Of a DNA stretch of 35,471 nt, positions 1-8,254 are shown one piece after another (positions within the stretch are counted from its first letter, which is position 1; each line of letters starts with the position of its first letter). The notes under the pieces were generated by a model. That model saw only the letters and a program-made list of their open reading frames with translations. It was not told the DNA's origin and ran no database searches. The translations under genes and the position numbers were made by a program. This DNA is from JAQVUB01 sp033809415 (GTDB lineage Bacteria > Verrucomicrobiota > Lentisphaeria > Oligosphaerales > Oligosphaeraceae): NCBI GenBank assembly GCA_033809415.1, contig JAPXLT010000011.1, forward strand, positions 1-35,471, read 5' to 3'.

Positions 1-25
1 CCCCTGCCCCCTGCACCCTGCACCC
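1..25. repeat. CCCTGCA heptamer array (edge of window)
   Basis: Three full copies of a 7-bp unit (CCCTGCC or CCCTGCA) run directly into the stop codon of the minus-strand ABC ATPase gene, whose TAA is read from 26-28. The same heptamer makes an 18-copy array at 7520-7645 and a short stretch near 35430. The array continues beyond the window, so its full length is unknown. Confidence 0.8.
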
Positions 26-1210
26 TTACTTATTCAGCTTTGACAGTTTTATATTGGCTTCTTCGCGTGCTTTGGCTTTGGCCTCGGCCTCGATTTCGGC
101 GGCAGGTTTAGGTTCGACCGGTTTAACCGGGGCTGCGCCAAGTTCAGCAAGCTTCTTCTGATCAACTGCGGGCTTTTCGGGCTTTTCCGCTTCTGTTTTC
201 GAAACAACCGGCGCTGCTTCCGGACGCCGCAGTGCATCCAGTACGGCTTTGCCGCGATCCTTAGCTGATTCGCCCTCGCCCTGCATCAGATATGCCGGAA
301 TTTCACCGCCGGAATGTGCACCCGCCGTATCGACGCTCTGTTCCTGTGCCTGACGCACGACATCCAGAAAAAATTCCTCGAGATCACGACTGGGATTATC
401 AATGCGCACCTGTGCAAGGTCCTCGACACCATGTGCCGAAAGCCACTGCCGCAATTCCTGCACGGTATTCTCACTCAAGCGAGGTGCAACCATGCGTGTT
501 TTGTCCTCTTCGCGTAAAATCTCCTTCAAGGCACCGCTGGCACGGATTTTGCCGCCATAGAGAATAACAACTTCATCGCAGACGTCCTGCACATCAGCCA
601 GCAGATGGCTGCAGAGAATAACAGTTTTGCCACGCGAGGCCAAAAGACGGATGACGTCCTTGACTTCGCGGCAGCCGATGGGATCCAAACCGCTGGTTGG
701 TTCATCGAGAATGACCAAATCCGGATCATTGACCAGAGCCTGTGCCAGGCCGATACGGCGAGCCATACCCTTCGAGAATTCGCCGACAGGACGGTCAACC
801 GAATGCGACAAGCCGACCATCTCGAGCAGCTGAACGCCGCGTTCACGACGTTTTTCTTCGCTCAAGCCAAACAAGGCTCCGAAGAAATCCAGCGTTTCCA
901 TAGCGGTCAGATAGCGATACAGGTACGTTTCCTCCGGCAGATACCCAATACGACTTTTCATATCGACATCGCGGGGTTCCTCGCCGAAAACCTTCAGCAT
1001 TCCCCGGTTGGGATAAAGGAGACCGAGAATCATTTTCACGGTCGTGGATTTCCCCGAGCCATTGGGCCCAAGCAGACCAAAGACCTGGCCTTGGCGGATG
1101 GTAAAGTCAATGCTGTTAACCGCACGAGCCTTGGGGCGTCCCCAGAAATCCTTGAAAATCTTGGTCAGTCCAACGGCCTCGACGACGATATTGCTGTTCT
1201 CTGCTACCAT
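26..1210 (-). CDS. ABC transporter ATP-binding protein, ABC-2 exporter type, with Ala/Glu/Lys-rich tail
   Basis: This is the nucleotide-binding subunit of an ABC exporter, 394 aa. Walker A is GPNGSGKS (48-55), the signature is the FSKGM form (145-149), Walker B is LVILDEPTSGLDP (165-177) and the H-loop is His202. The SKGM signature is typical of CcmA/NatA-like ATPases that pair with ABC-2 permeases. The ATPase domain ends near residue 230. Residues from about 310 on form an unusual Pro/Ala/Lys/Glu-rich, probably disordered tail. The start ATG lies 6 bp after the P-type ATPase stop, and an AGGA inside that stop region is a plausible ribosome site, so the two are probably translated together as the last genes of the SPFH operon. 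No permease is visible. It would have to lie left of the window, beyond the heptamer array. Confidence 0.9.
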   Translation of the reverse strand: MVAENSNIVVEAVGLTKIFKDFWGRPKARAVNSIDFTIRQGQVFGLLGPNGSGKSTTVKMILGLLYPNRGMLKVFGEEPRDVDMKSRIGYLPEETYLYRYLTAMETLDFFGALFGLSEEKRRERGVQLLEMVGLSHSVDRPVGEFSKGMARRIGLAQALVNDPDLVILDEPTSGLDPIGCREVKDVIRLLASRGKTVILCSHLLADVQDVCDEVVILYGGKIRASGALKEILREEDKTRMVAPRLSENTVQELRQWLSAHGVEDLAQVRIDNPSRDLEEFFLDVVRQAQEQSVDTAGAHSGGEIPAYLMQGEGESAKDRGKAVLDALRRPEAAPVVSKTEAEKPEKPAVDQKKLAELGAAPVKPVEPKPAAEIEAEAKAKAREEANIKLSKLNK

Positions 1211-1216
1211 ATATGA

Positions 1217-3145
1217 TTATTCCTGTTGCATGACTTCGCCGGAACGTACCAGCCGCGCACTGTTGAAGATCACCATGATGGAGCTGACGCTGTGCAAAAG
1301 AGCAGCCCCGACTGGTGTGATATCACCCAGAATCGCAAAATAGACACCGACAATAATAAAACCAAGTCCGATGGCAAGATTCTGATGCATCAGAACTTTC
1401 GTCTTGCGGGCCAGTCCAATAAAAAACGGAATTCGTCTCAAATCATTGTTCATCAGGGCAACCGAAGCACTTTGAACGGCCACGTCACTGCCGAAGGCGC
1501 CCATGGCGATACCGATATCGCCGGCGGCCAAAGCAGGCGCATCGTTGACGCCATCCCCGACGACTGCGACAACGACACCGCTTTCCTTGACTTTGCGCAC
1601 GACCGCCTCCTTCTCTTCGGGCAGGCAACCTGCATAGACTTCCTCGATGCCCAGTTGTGCGGCCACCGCATCAGCCACCCGTTGGTTGTCACCGGTCACC
1701 ATGCTGCAACGGTTCACGCCAAGTTCTTTCAGCTGAGCAACCGCTTCCGCACTGACCGGGCGGATGGCGTCGCGAAGGCCAATCCAGCCCAAGGCCTTGC
1801 CATCACGGGCGACACAGACAATGCTCATGCCTTCACACTCGGACGCCGCCAGGGTCTCCTGCAAAGCCTCTGTCGAGATGCCCAGTTCCTGCAACCAGGT
1901 CTCGCGACCGACCTGGCAGGCATTACTGCCGACATCGGCCTTTACGCCCTTGCCGGTCACCTCTTCGTAGTGTCCGGAATCGATCGGTGTGACTCCGGCT
2001 TCCTTGGCAAGTTTCCGCATCGCTTCGGCGGCAGGATGGTTACTGTGCATTTCAGCGCTGACAGCAACCTGCAACAGCTCCGCAAGCTCGACGCCTTCCA
2101 CCGGCTGCAAGCGAGCCACCTCCAGTTTTCCTTCGGTCAGCGTGCCGGTCTTGTCAAAAATCACCGCTTTGATTCGGGATACCAGTTCGATATTCGAGAC
2201 ATCCTTGATCAGGATGCCCAGGCGGGCCGCCGCTGAAACGGCGGCAATGACAGCCGAGGGATAGGCGATGACCAGGGCTGCCGGCACGGCCATGACCAGC
2301 ACTGCAATCACCCGGTCCATGCGCTCGGTGATAAACCAGGCCAAGCCCGCAATCATTAGAATCACCGGCGTATAATAACCGATATACTGATCGAGCAGAC
2401 GCATAATCGGCAGCTTGCTTTGCTGGGCATCGGCGATCAAGCTGCGGACTTTGCCAAGGGTTGTATCGGTACCAATCCGTGTCACCCTGAAATCCACACG
2501 ACCGGTAAGGTTCTGGGTGCCGGCAAACACCTCGGAGCCGACATTCTTGTCAGCGGGCAGGGATTCACCAGTGATACTGGCCTGATTCACTGTGCTGCTG
2601 CCCGTCAGAATCACACCATCCGCCGGGAAATTCTCGCCGGGGCGCACCCGGCAGACATCTCCGGCCTTCAAATCCGTAAATGCGTCAATTTCTTCTTCCT
2701 TGCCGTCCTTAATGCGTCGAGCCGTACGCGGGGTCATCCGCACCACCGCTTCAATGGCCGCTTCGGCGCCTTTGGCCGTGCGTTTCTCGATGGTGATGGT
2801 AATCAGCATGAAAAATGCCACTGCGCCCGCCATGCGGTAGTCGCGCTGGGCGAAGGCGGCAATCAAAGCCAAGGCCACCAGCTCGTTCATCCGCACATGC
2901 CCCTTGAAGAGGTTTTTGACCGCCTCCCAGAAAATTGGCACGCTAAGCATGAAAGCGCCGATGAACGCGCTCAGGTCGCGGGCGACCTCATCGATTGCAA
3001 CCGGAAAAAACAGCTTGGCCAGATAGGAGTTCAGCACAAGGATACCGCCCAGCAGAGCGATTCCCAGCCTGGTCATATCAGAGCGAGTTGCCGTGGAACC
3101 CGTTTTACGGACTGTTACAGTTTGTAGTTCTTTTTCTTCAGCCAT
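1217..3145 (-). CDS. P1B-like P-type ATPase with CPC motif replaced by VPA
   Basis: This is an ion-pumping P-type ATPase of heavy-metal (P1B) architecture. The open frame can begin at TTG 3160 or ATG 3154, but ATG 3145 (MAEEKELQ, 642 aa) is preferred because GAGG lies 9 bp upstream. Numbered from TTG 3160, it shows two early membrane segments (about 31-51 and 63-85), another pair at 91-122, TGES (197-200) in the actuator domain, membrane segments at about 258-278 and 284-312, DKTGT (336-340) with the phosphorylated Asp336, the P1B-type HP pair (375-376), GDGVND (535-540) and a final pair at about 590-640. The metal-coordinating CPC of membrane segment 6 is Val292-Pro293-Ala294, so no Cys is available there. 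There is also no N-terminal CxxC metal-binding domain. The fold class is clear. The ion, or whether it carries a metal at all, is not. It lies between the HflK-like gene and the ABC ATPase gene. Confidence 0.9.
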   Translation of the reverse strand: MAEEKELQTVTVRKTGSTATRSDMTRLGIALLGGILVLNSYLAKLFFPVAIDEVARDLSAFIGAFMLSVPIFWEAVKNLFKGHVRMNELVALALIAAFAQRDYRMAGAVAFFMLITITIEKRTAKGAEAAIEAVVRMTPRTARRIKDGKEEEIDAFTDLKAGDVCRVRPGENFPADGVILTGSSTVNQASITGESLPADKNVGSEVFAGTQNLTGRVDFRVTRIGTDTTLGKVRSLIADAQQSKLPIMRLLDQYIGYYTPVILMIAGLAWFITERMDRVIAVLVMAVPAALVIAYPSAVIAAVSAAARLGILIKDVSNIELVSRIKAVIFDKTGTLTEGKLEVARLQPVEGVELAELLQVAVSAEMHSNHPAAEAMRKLAKEAGVTPIDSGHYEEVTGKGVKADVGSNACQVGRETWLQELGISTEALQETLAASECEGMSIVCVARDGKALGWIGLRDAIRPVSAEAVAQLKELGVNRCSMVTGDNQRVADAVAAQLGIEEVYAGCLPEEKEAVVRKVKESGVVVAVVGDGVNDAPALAAGDIGIAMGAFGSDVAVQSASVALMNNDLRRIPFFIGLARKTKVLMHQNLAIGLGFIIVGVYFAILGDITPVGAALLHSVSSIMVIFNSARLVRSGEVMQQE

Positions 3146-3210
3146 TTCAGTCATCCTCAAAGGTCTTCATTCGGAGCCGGACAGACGCACAAAACAAATT
3201 CAGCGGCGCT

Positions 3211-4383
3211 TCATGGTTGAGTCGGCGCCGGCTTGTCTTTTTCAGGGACAGGACTTAACTGCAAGCGCAATTCCTGCTGTCCATCCGGGCGACGGTGAAC
3301 AATGTATTTGTTGGAGACTTTTCCCAGCACTTCGCGCAAAGCATCAGTATACAGTGCGGTAAGCATGGTTGCGGGATTGCGGTTGTATTCCGTAAGCACC
3401 GTTTCAAAGTAGGAGCTGTCTGCCTTGACACTTTCAACCACCCGGGATTGATAACTCTTCGCTTCATTGATGATCTGATATTTACGCCCTTCAGCCTCGA
3501 GGATCGTCTTATCCCGGTAAGTGCGTGCTTCCAAAATTTCTGCGCGTCCCTTTTCCGAGCTGGAATTGACCTCTTCAAAAGCATCAGCGGTTGCAGACGG
3601 CGGGATCAGACGGATCATATTGACGGACTGTACCTGCACCCCGATGCCGACTTCATCGAGCAACTTGGTGAGGCGGCGCTGGATATTGTCCTTGATATTC
3701 TCGACGGTGCCGTCTTCGAGGGTGCGGACGTTGCCCAGCAGGTCCTCGACGCTCCAGGTAGCCATTTCCTGAATCACGGCATTGACCAGCAGATTGCGGA
3801 TAATGGCATCCGCACCGCGGGCGGGACGTTTTTTGCCTGACCCCGGCTCCGCATCACTATCATCGTAAAATTCCAGATAATAGCGACTTGCGTCAACCAC
3901 TCGATAGACGACATCCCACTTCGTGTGCATAATGTTGGTGTCACCGGTCAGCACATAGCCGTCAGTGCCGGGTTTCAAAGTGGCCGGTCCCTCGCTTTGC
4001 TGCAATTGCCCGGTTTGCGGATTCGTCCAGGGCAGGAACAGACTGCCCGTATCAACGGTGACAGATTTCTCCGCAGGGATGAACTTGACCCAGTCAATCG
4101 GCGCCGGCCAAGCCCAGTACCAACGTCCGCTGGTCAGAATCGGGGTTTCCCCCTGCCCTGGTTCGAGCACACGGCGCTGCAATGCGCCAAAGCGAAACAG
4201 CATCGCCTCATTCTGCTCGTCAACGCGGAACATGCCACTAAACAGCATGTAAATAAAAACGAGAATAATCAGAATCCGCAGGCAGAAAAAGAGGCCACGC
4301 AGCATCTGCACCAAAGAGCGCATGCCGGAATCCTGATTCTCCAGCTCATTCGGACCTGGTTGTTTAATTTTCGCATCTGACAT
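3211..4383 (-). CDS. hflK: HflK-like SPFH/Band 7 membrane protein
   Basis: This is a 390-aa SPFH (stomatin/prohibitin/flotillin/HflKC) protein. A short cytoplasmic N-terminus and one membrane anchor (about 31-51) precede the Band 7 domain (about 52-290), then a helical stretch rich in Glu, Lys and Ala and a Pro-rich C-terminus. The VDEQNEAMLFRFG entry and the ILEARTYRDKTILEAEGRKY helix are typical of HflK. In E. coli, HflK and HflC form a large periplasmic-side cage around the FtsH protease. Whether this pair binds FtsH is not shown by the sequence. The start is ATG 4383, with GGAGG 7 bp upstream. It is 22 bp after the HflC-like gene and 65 bp before the P-type ATPase start, so it is part of one transcription unit. 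It could equally be called a generic SPFH protein. Confidence 0.88.
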   Translation of the reverse strand: MSDAKIKQPGPNELENQDSGMRSLVQMLRGLFFCLRILIILVFIYMLFSGMFRVDEQNEAMLFRFGALQRRVLEPGQGETPILTSGRWYWAWPAPIDWVKFIPAEKSVTVDTGSLFLPWTNPQTGQLQQSEGPATLKPGTDGYVLTGDTNIMHTKWDVVYRVVDASRYYLEFYDDSDAEPGSGKKRPARGADAIIRNLLVNAVIQEMATWSVEDLLGNVRTLEDGTVENIKDNIQRRLTKLLDEVGIGVQVQSVNMIRLIPPSATADAFEEVNSSSEKGRAEILEARTYRDKTILEAEGRKYQIINEAKSYQSRVVESVKADSSYFETVLTEYNRNPATMLTALYTDALREVLGKVSNKYIVHRRPDGQQELRLQLSPVPEKDKPAPTQP

Positions 4384-4405
4384 CTCTTGTCCTCCAGTCC
4401 GGAAA

Positions 4406-5362
4406 TTATTGTGCCGCTGCGGAATCCCTCAACTCGGTAGCTCCAGCTTTGAACAGCGTAAACGGCGGGGTCTCCGTATCCAGAATCAGGGTGTCATTTT
4501 CACCCAGGCTGATCTTCAATGCTTCCAAGCTGCGCAAGAATTTGGCCAGTTCGGGATTTTTGCTGAAAACTGCGTAATATCTTGCAGCGGCTTCATCGCC
4601 TTGGCCGCGGATGCGCTTGGCTTCTGCTTCAGCTTCCGCCAGAATGGCATTGGCCTTGCGGTCGGCTTCCGAACGGATTTTTTGCGCTTCGCTTTTGCCC
4701 TCGGCGAGATATTTTTCCGACTTGCTGGCCCGCTCCGCTTTCATGCGGTCAAAGACCTTGCTCGAGACCGCTTCCGGAAATCCGAGCTGGCGGAATCCGA
4801 TTTTGGTCACCTCGATGCCGTATTCACGCATGGCGACCTCCTTGACACGCGCCAGCATTTCGTCCTCGATTTCCTTCATTTTCGATTCGCTGGATTTGAT
4901 ATTGACCAGCTCCGAGAAATTATGCTGCGGAATGACTTCCGCGCGGCTGTTGCGGATGACTGCATCGAGATTGGCTTCCGCCTCGTCGGTAGATTTCATG
5001 CGGCGCAGGAAGAGTCCGGGGTCGCCGACCCGCCAGAGTGCGTATGTCGAGACAACGATCTGGTACTGGTCCTTAGTCGTGATCTGCTCATGTTTTCCTT
5101 TGCTCAACTCATAGCATTGCAAGCGTTTGTCATGGCGCCAGACCTGATCAATGAACGGCCAGCGGAAATGCAGACCGGGGGAGTATTCAATGACTTTTCC
5201 GGAAGCATCCACTTTCGGTTTTCCGAAAGTTTTCAACAGTGCATATTCGGTTTCCTTCACTTGGAAGGTCACCATGGTGACAATAAAAATCGCCACTACC
5301 AGCAGTGCCAGCGTCACCACCGGCCAATGGGTGAATCCCTTTTTGTTGATCGTGTCGCTCAT
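4406..5362 (-). CDS. hflC: HflC-like SPFH/Band 7 membrane protein
   Basis: This is an HflC-type protein of 318 aa. An upstream in-frame ATG at 5380 exists, but AAGGAG overlaps that codon and sits 9 bp before ATG 5362, so the protein probably starts MSDTINKKG. It has one N-terminal membrane segment (about 14-35), the Band 7 domain entered by the VKETEYALLKTFG motif, and the HflC-typical VIRNSRAEVI and RMKAERASKSEKYLAEG segments. These are followed by a long Ala/Glu-rich coiled-coil and an AARYYAVFSKNPELAKFLRS tail characteristic of HflC. Family knowledge: HflC partners HflK in modulating FtsH. Here it lies between a large polytopic SPFH protein and the HflK-like protein, all on the same strand, suggesting one hetero-oligomeric membrane assembly. 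Confidence 0.92.
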   Translation of the reverse strand: MSDTINKKGFTHWPVVTLALLVVAIFIVTMVTFQVKETEYALLKTFGKPKVDASGKVIEYSPGLHFRWPFIDQVWRHDKRLQCYELSKGKHEQITTKDQYQIVVSTYALWRVGDPGLFLRRMKSTDEAEANLDAVIRNSRAEVIPQHNFSELVNIKSSESKMKEIEDEMLARVKEVAMREYGIEVTKIGFRQLGFPEAVSSKVFDRMKAERASKSEKYLAEGKSEAQKIRSEADRKANAILAEAEAEAKRIRGQGDEAAARYYAVFSKNPELAKFLRSLEALKISLGENDTLILDTETPPFTLFKAGATELRDSAAAQ

Positions 5363-5426
5363 TCTTGTATTCTCCTTCATGAGTTTATGAAATTCTGACC
5401 TTTGAAAAGCTGCAACGCACCCGGGC

Positions 5427-7343
5427 TTACGGCTCCTGGAAATTCCCCAGATTCAAATCCAGCAGGCTGGATTTGAGTTTCTTCTCGAGATTGAGGATCA
5501 GGACTTCCTGAGCCATGCCGCCGGTAAGTATGTATTTGCGGGCATGGCGCCCTTCGTTAAGCAGGACATCGAGATAGGTGCTGAGGACATACAGCTCGGA
5601 TGATGCCTCATAGCTTTTCAACTGGCTGAGAAAACGCTCGCTTTCGGCTTCGGCGACCCGGTTGCGTTCGAGCTTGTAGGCTTCTGCGGAATCGGTCAGC
5701 GTGATGGCTACACTTTCCGTCTTCGGCTCGAGGGTCGAAGCATAGGTCTGTGCGTTCAATACCTCCGTATATTGCATTTCACGGGAAGCGACGACATTGT
5801 CGAAAGAAGCGCCCACTCCAGGTGGTGGATGTAGTCCGGCCAGGCTGACAAAGACGACCTCGATCCCCAGGTTGGCGGCATCGCTGGCTTCCTGGATTCT
5901 CCGGTTGAGAGTGGCGCAAGCCTCGTGGCGTTTGTCCCCGAGGATGCTCGAGAAATTGGCGCCGGAAAGGTAGCGGATCAACTCGCGTGTGGCGACATTC
6001 TGCAGTGTTTTGACCGGGTTTTCATGGCGATATGCATAATCATAAAGGTTTCTCACCTTGAAATAGAGCGGGATGTGCGCTGAGATCACGCCCATGCTCA
6101 ACTGCTCGCTTTTGCGGCTGCGGTCGCCTGCGGCGTCATGATCATCGTCAGCGACAATGAAGTTGGATTCATCGCCGTGCTGCTCTTTGATATCCCAGAG
6201 AATGACCTGTTCGTCATAGCTTTCCTCTTTGCCATGTTCGCCTCCATGGAATTCATGGTGTCCGCCAATGGTAATTTCCTGGACGCGTTCGACGGGGAAG
6301 GTATAGATCCGTTCGAAGGGGAACGGCAATTTGAAATACAGCCCTGGCGTCAAGGCTTCCTGAGCAGTGACCTTACCGAAAACTTCGCGAATTCCCCTGT
6401 ATTCGATATCGACGACAACGAGGCAGGTCTGCAGCCAGAGTGCCAGCAACATCACCGCAAACAGCGGAACCACAGTACGCTCGATGAAACGGTAGAACCA
6501 GGCTTCGGACACCTGAAACCCGAACTGATAATCCAGCGAGGAAGCGACGTTGCGGGCGACTCCGCCGGGTTCCGTGAATAGCGCCAGCACCCGGCTTTCC
6601 GGCAAGGGGCGTTCCTCTTCACCGGGCATGCGCGGCCTGTAGAATTCAATGACAAAGCTAAGCAGCAGTTCGACCGCCAGAATCAGGATGACCACCATGC
6701 CAACCCGTGCCATTGTGATGTCAATGGTCAGCAACGCCTTCTGGAAATATTCGAGAAACAGGGCAATGCCGCTGAGCAGATAAAGAAAACCGGTCAGAAA
6801 CAACCAGGCGCCGGAAGGACGCAACCAGCGACAGCCGGCATTTCGACTGGCGCCGACAAAGAAACTGCCAGCAATCAGCGTGCCAATGCAGCAGCATACC
6901 GACAGAATCGCCATCGGCAACGGAGCAGGCGCCACGGCAAAAGCCTCCATGCGCCCCCAACGTATCCAGATGGACAGCCCGATAAACAACATAATCGCGC
7001 CGAGTGCAACCGTAAAGAACGGCACGAAATATTTCACAAACTGAATATTGGCTCGAGTGGCCATTCGCACCGCTTCATCGGCATCATCAAACAATTCATT
7101 GTTGCCATGTGTGCGTTGGTACTCTCTGGCGGCACGTTCCTCGACTGCCTGGCGCAACGCGAAATGTGTCCGCGCCAAGGACAGAATGCCCAGCAATACC
7201 GTTGTCCAGGCCGCGATCACCCCCGGCACCATCGCTGAACAGTTTGCCGAATTCAAAATATAGGAACCAATAAAACTAAGGAGCAAACCAATAATGATTA
7301 TAGCCCAGCTCAAATTTCTCGGACGAGTACTAACATCGTTCAT
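5427..7343 (-). CDS. Polytopic SPFH-domain protein with His-rich loop
   Basis: This is the first gene of the operon, 638 aa. The N-terminal third contains about seven hydrophobic segments (roughly 11-30, 37-57, 104-127, 141-165, 178-200, 211-233 and 290-311). The last leads into a Band 7 domain (about 312-600) through VDIEYRGIREVFGKV, the HflK-type entry. Inside the Band 7 domain is an inserted acidic, histidine-rich loop (about 361-407; GHHEFHGGEH at 361-370, then His389 and His402), which could bind metal ions. HflK proteins usually have a single anchor, so the multi-span N-terminus is unusual. The start is ATG 7343, with GGAGG about 10 bp upstream. The role is inferred only: scaffold or regulator of the downstream HflC, HflK, P-type ATPase and ABC proteins. 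Confidence 0.85.
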   Translation of the reverse strand: MNDVSTRPRNLSWAIIIIGLLLSFIGSYILNSANCSAMVPGVIAAWTTVLLGILSLARTHFALRQAVEERAAREYQRTHGNNELFDDADEAVRMATRANIQFVKYFVPFFTVALGAIMLFIGLSIWIRWGRMEAFAVAPAPLPMAILSVCCCIGTLIAGSFFVGASRNAGCRWLRPSGAWLFLTGFLYLLSGIALFLEYFQKALLTIDITMARVGMVVILILAVELLLSFVIEFYRPRMPGEEERPLPESRVLALFTEPGGVARNVASSLDYQFGFQVSEAWFYRFIERTVVPLFAVMLLALWLQTCLVVVDIEYRGIREVFGKVTAQEALTPGLYFKLPFPFERIYTFPVERVQEITIGGHHEFHGGEHGKEESYDEQVILWDIKEQHGDESNFIVADDDHDAAGDRSRKSEQLSMGVISAHIPLYFKVRNLYDYAYRHENPVKTLQNVATRELIRYLSGANFSSILGDKRHEACATLNRRIQEASDAANLGIEVVFVSLAGLHPPPGVGASFDNVVASREMQYTEVLNAQTYASTLEPKTESVAITLTDSAEAYKLERNRVAEAESERFLSQLKSYEASSELYVLSTYLDVLLNEGRHARKYILTGGMAQEVLILNLEKKLKSSLLDLNLGNFQEP

Positions 7344-7421
7344 ACGAGGCGATCCTCCACCTTGATTAACAGGTTTTTTGCATCATTTTTATGTAAACAG
7401 GCTGCATAAAGACAACAGAGT

Positions 7422-7449
7422 AATATAGTATCAGCAGGAAAAAGCGCAA
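7422..7449 (-). promoter_or_regulatory. Candidate promoter of the SPFH operon
   Basis: Read on the minus strand there is TTGCGC (7449-7444), a 16-bp spacer and TATATT (7427-7422), upstream of the operon start at 7343. The match to a sigma70-type promoter is reasonable but was found by eye only. It lies just outside the GTCGGACAA array that begins at 7472. Confidence 0.4.
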
Positions 7450-7471
7450 GACCAAAACCAAAAAAACGCTT

Positions 7472-7511
7472 GTCGGACGGTCGGACAAGTCGGACAAGTC
7501 GGACGTGTCGG
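7472..7511. repeat. GTCGGACAA nonamer array
   Basis: Four to five imperfect copies of a 9-bp unit (GTCGGACGG, GTCGGACAA twice, GTCGGACGT, then GTCGG) lie between the candidate SPFH operon promoter and the heptamer array. A related GGTCGGATT array occurs at about 11201-11222. Confidence 0.8.
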
Positions 7512-7519
7512 CCAGAAGA

Positions 7520-7645
7520 CCCTGCACCCTGCCCCCTGCCCCCTGCACCCTGCACCCTGCACCCCGCCCCCTGCACCCTGCACCCCGCCCCCTGCACCCC
7601 GCCCCCTGCACCCTGCACCCCGCCCCCTGCACCCTGCACCCTGCA
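7520..7645. repeat. CCCTGCA heptamer array, 18 copies
   Basis: Eighteen head-to-tail 7-bp units occupy 126 bp exactly. Units are CCCTGCA, CCCTGCC or CCCCGCC, in a non-random order. The array ends 9 bp before the tsaC start codon and therefore replaces any normal leader of that gene. One reading frame through the array is open and in frame with tsaC from a GTG at 7505. The same heptamers open this window (1-25) and recur near 35430. Confidence 0.95.
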
Positions 7646-7654
7646 CACTTTCCC

Positions 7655-8254
7655 ATGAAAATTCTTCCTGAACATTCTCGAGACATTATTTTGACAAGCG
7701 TCGAACTGCTTCGTTCCGGTGGGGTTGTCATTTTTCCGACAGAAACGGTTTACGGCTTGGGATGCCTGTGGCGCAATCACGCCGGAAGGGAGCGGATTTA
7801 TGAATTGAAGAAACGTCCTGCTGAAAAGCGCCTGCAAATGCTAGCCGCATCACTCGAACAAGCTTCTGCTTCCGGTGTACTAGTCAGCGATTCGTTGCGC
7901 AAAATCGCCGCCGCGTTCTGGCCTGGACCTCTGACGGTGGTGGTGCCCTCGATGGACGGCGACAGCATCGGCTTGCGCATTCCGGCGCATGCCTTCCTGC
8001 TGCGTTTACTCGAGGAACTCGAGGAACCCCTGGCTGCCACCAGCGCCAATCTTTCCGGACAGCCACCCGCTTCAACGGCAACGGAAGCTCCGAAGTTGCT
8101 CAATGGACAACCCGATCTGGTCATTGATGGCGGGCAAGTCAGCACGACGGAAGGCACTGCATCAACAGTAGCATCCCTTACAGATGGAAACATCCGTATT
8201 TTGCGCGAGGGGCCAATTACCCTTGCCCAGCTCGAGGCAATACTTTTAACTTAA
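7655..8254 (+). CDS. tsaC: Threonylcarbamoyl-AMP synthase (TsaC/YrdC family)
   Basis: It makes L-threonylcarbamoyl-AMP from threonine, bicarbonate and ATP, the first step of t6A37 tRNA modification. The protein is 199 aa from ATG 7655, the usual length for TsaC without the extra Sua5 domain. GGVVIFPTETVYGLG (22-36), a KKRP segment (52-55), the GLRIPAH segment and TSANLSG are family hallmarks. An in-frame extension upstream to GTG 7505 reads only through heptamer repeats and is not believed. There is no Shine-Dalgarno sequence before the ATG, because the repeat array reaches almost to it. The last codons (Ile-Leu-Leu-Thr-stop) come from the terminal inverted repeat of a mobile element inserted at 8238. 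The ancestral end is still readable after the element, with TAA at 8517-8519. Confidence 0.93.
   Translation: MKILPEHSRDIILTSVELLRSGGVVIFPTETVYGLGCLWRNHAGRERIYELKKRPAEKRLQMLAASLEQASASGVLVSDSLRKIAAAFWPGPLTVVVPSMDGDSIGLRIPAHAFLLRLLEELEEPLAATSANLSGQPPASTATEAPKLLNGQPDLVIDGGQVSTTEGTASTVASLTDGNIRILREGPITLAQLEAILLT

Noticed and set aside
1226..2236. 336-aa plus-strand frame opposite the P-type ATPase gene
   Set aside because: It is antisense to a gene with full motif support. The sequence looks like a complementary-strand shadow, and no domain is visible.
7340..7837. Long repetitive open frames on both strands across the heptamer array (Cys-Arg-Val-Gln-Gly-Ala-Gly type repeats)
   Set aside because: They are translations of the 7-bp array, which is open in several frames because it contains no stop. 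They have no ribosome site or other coding evidence.
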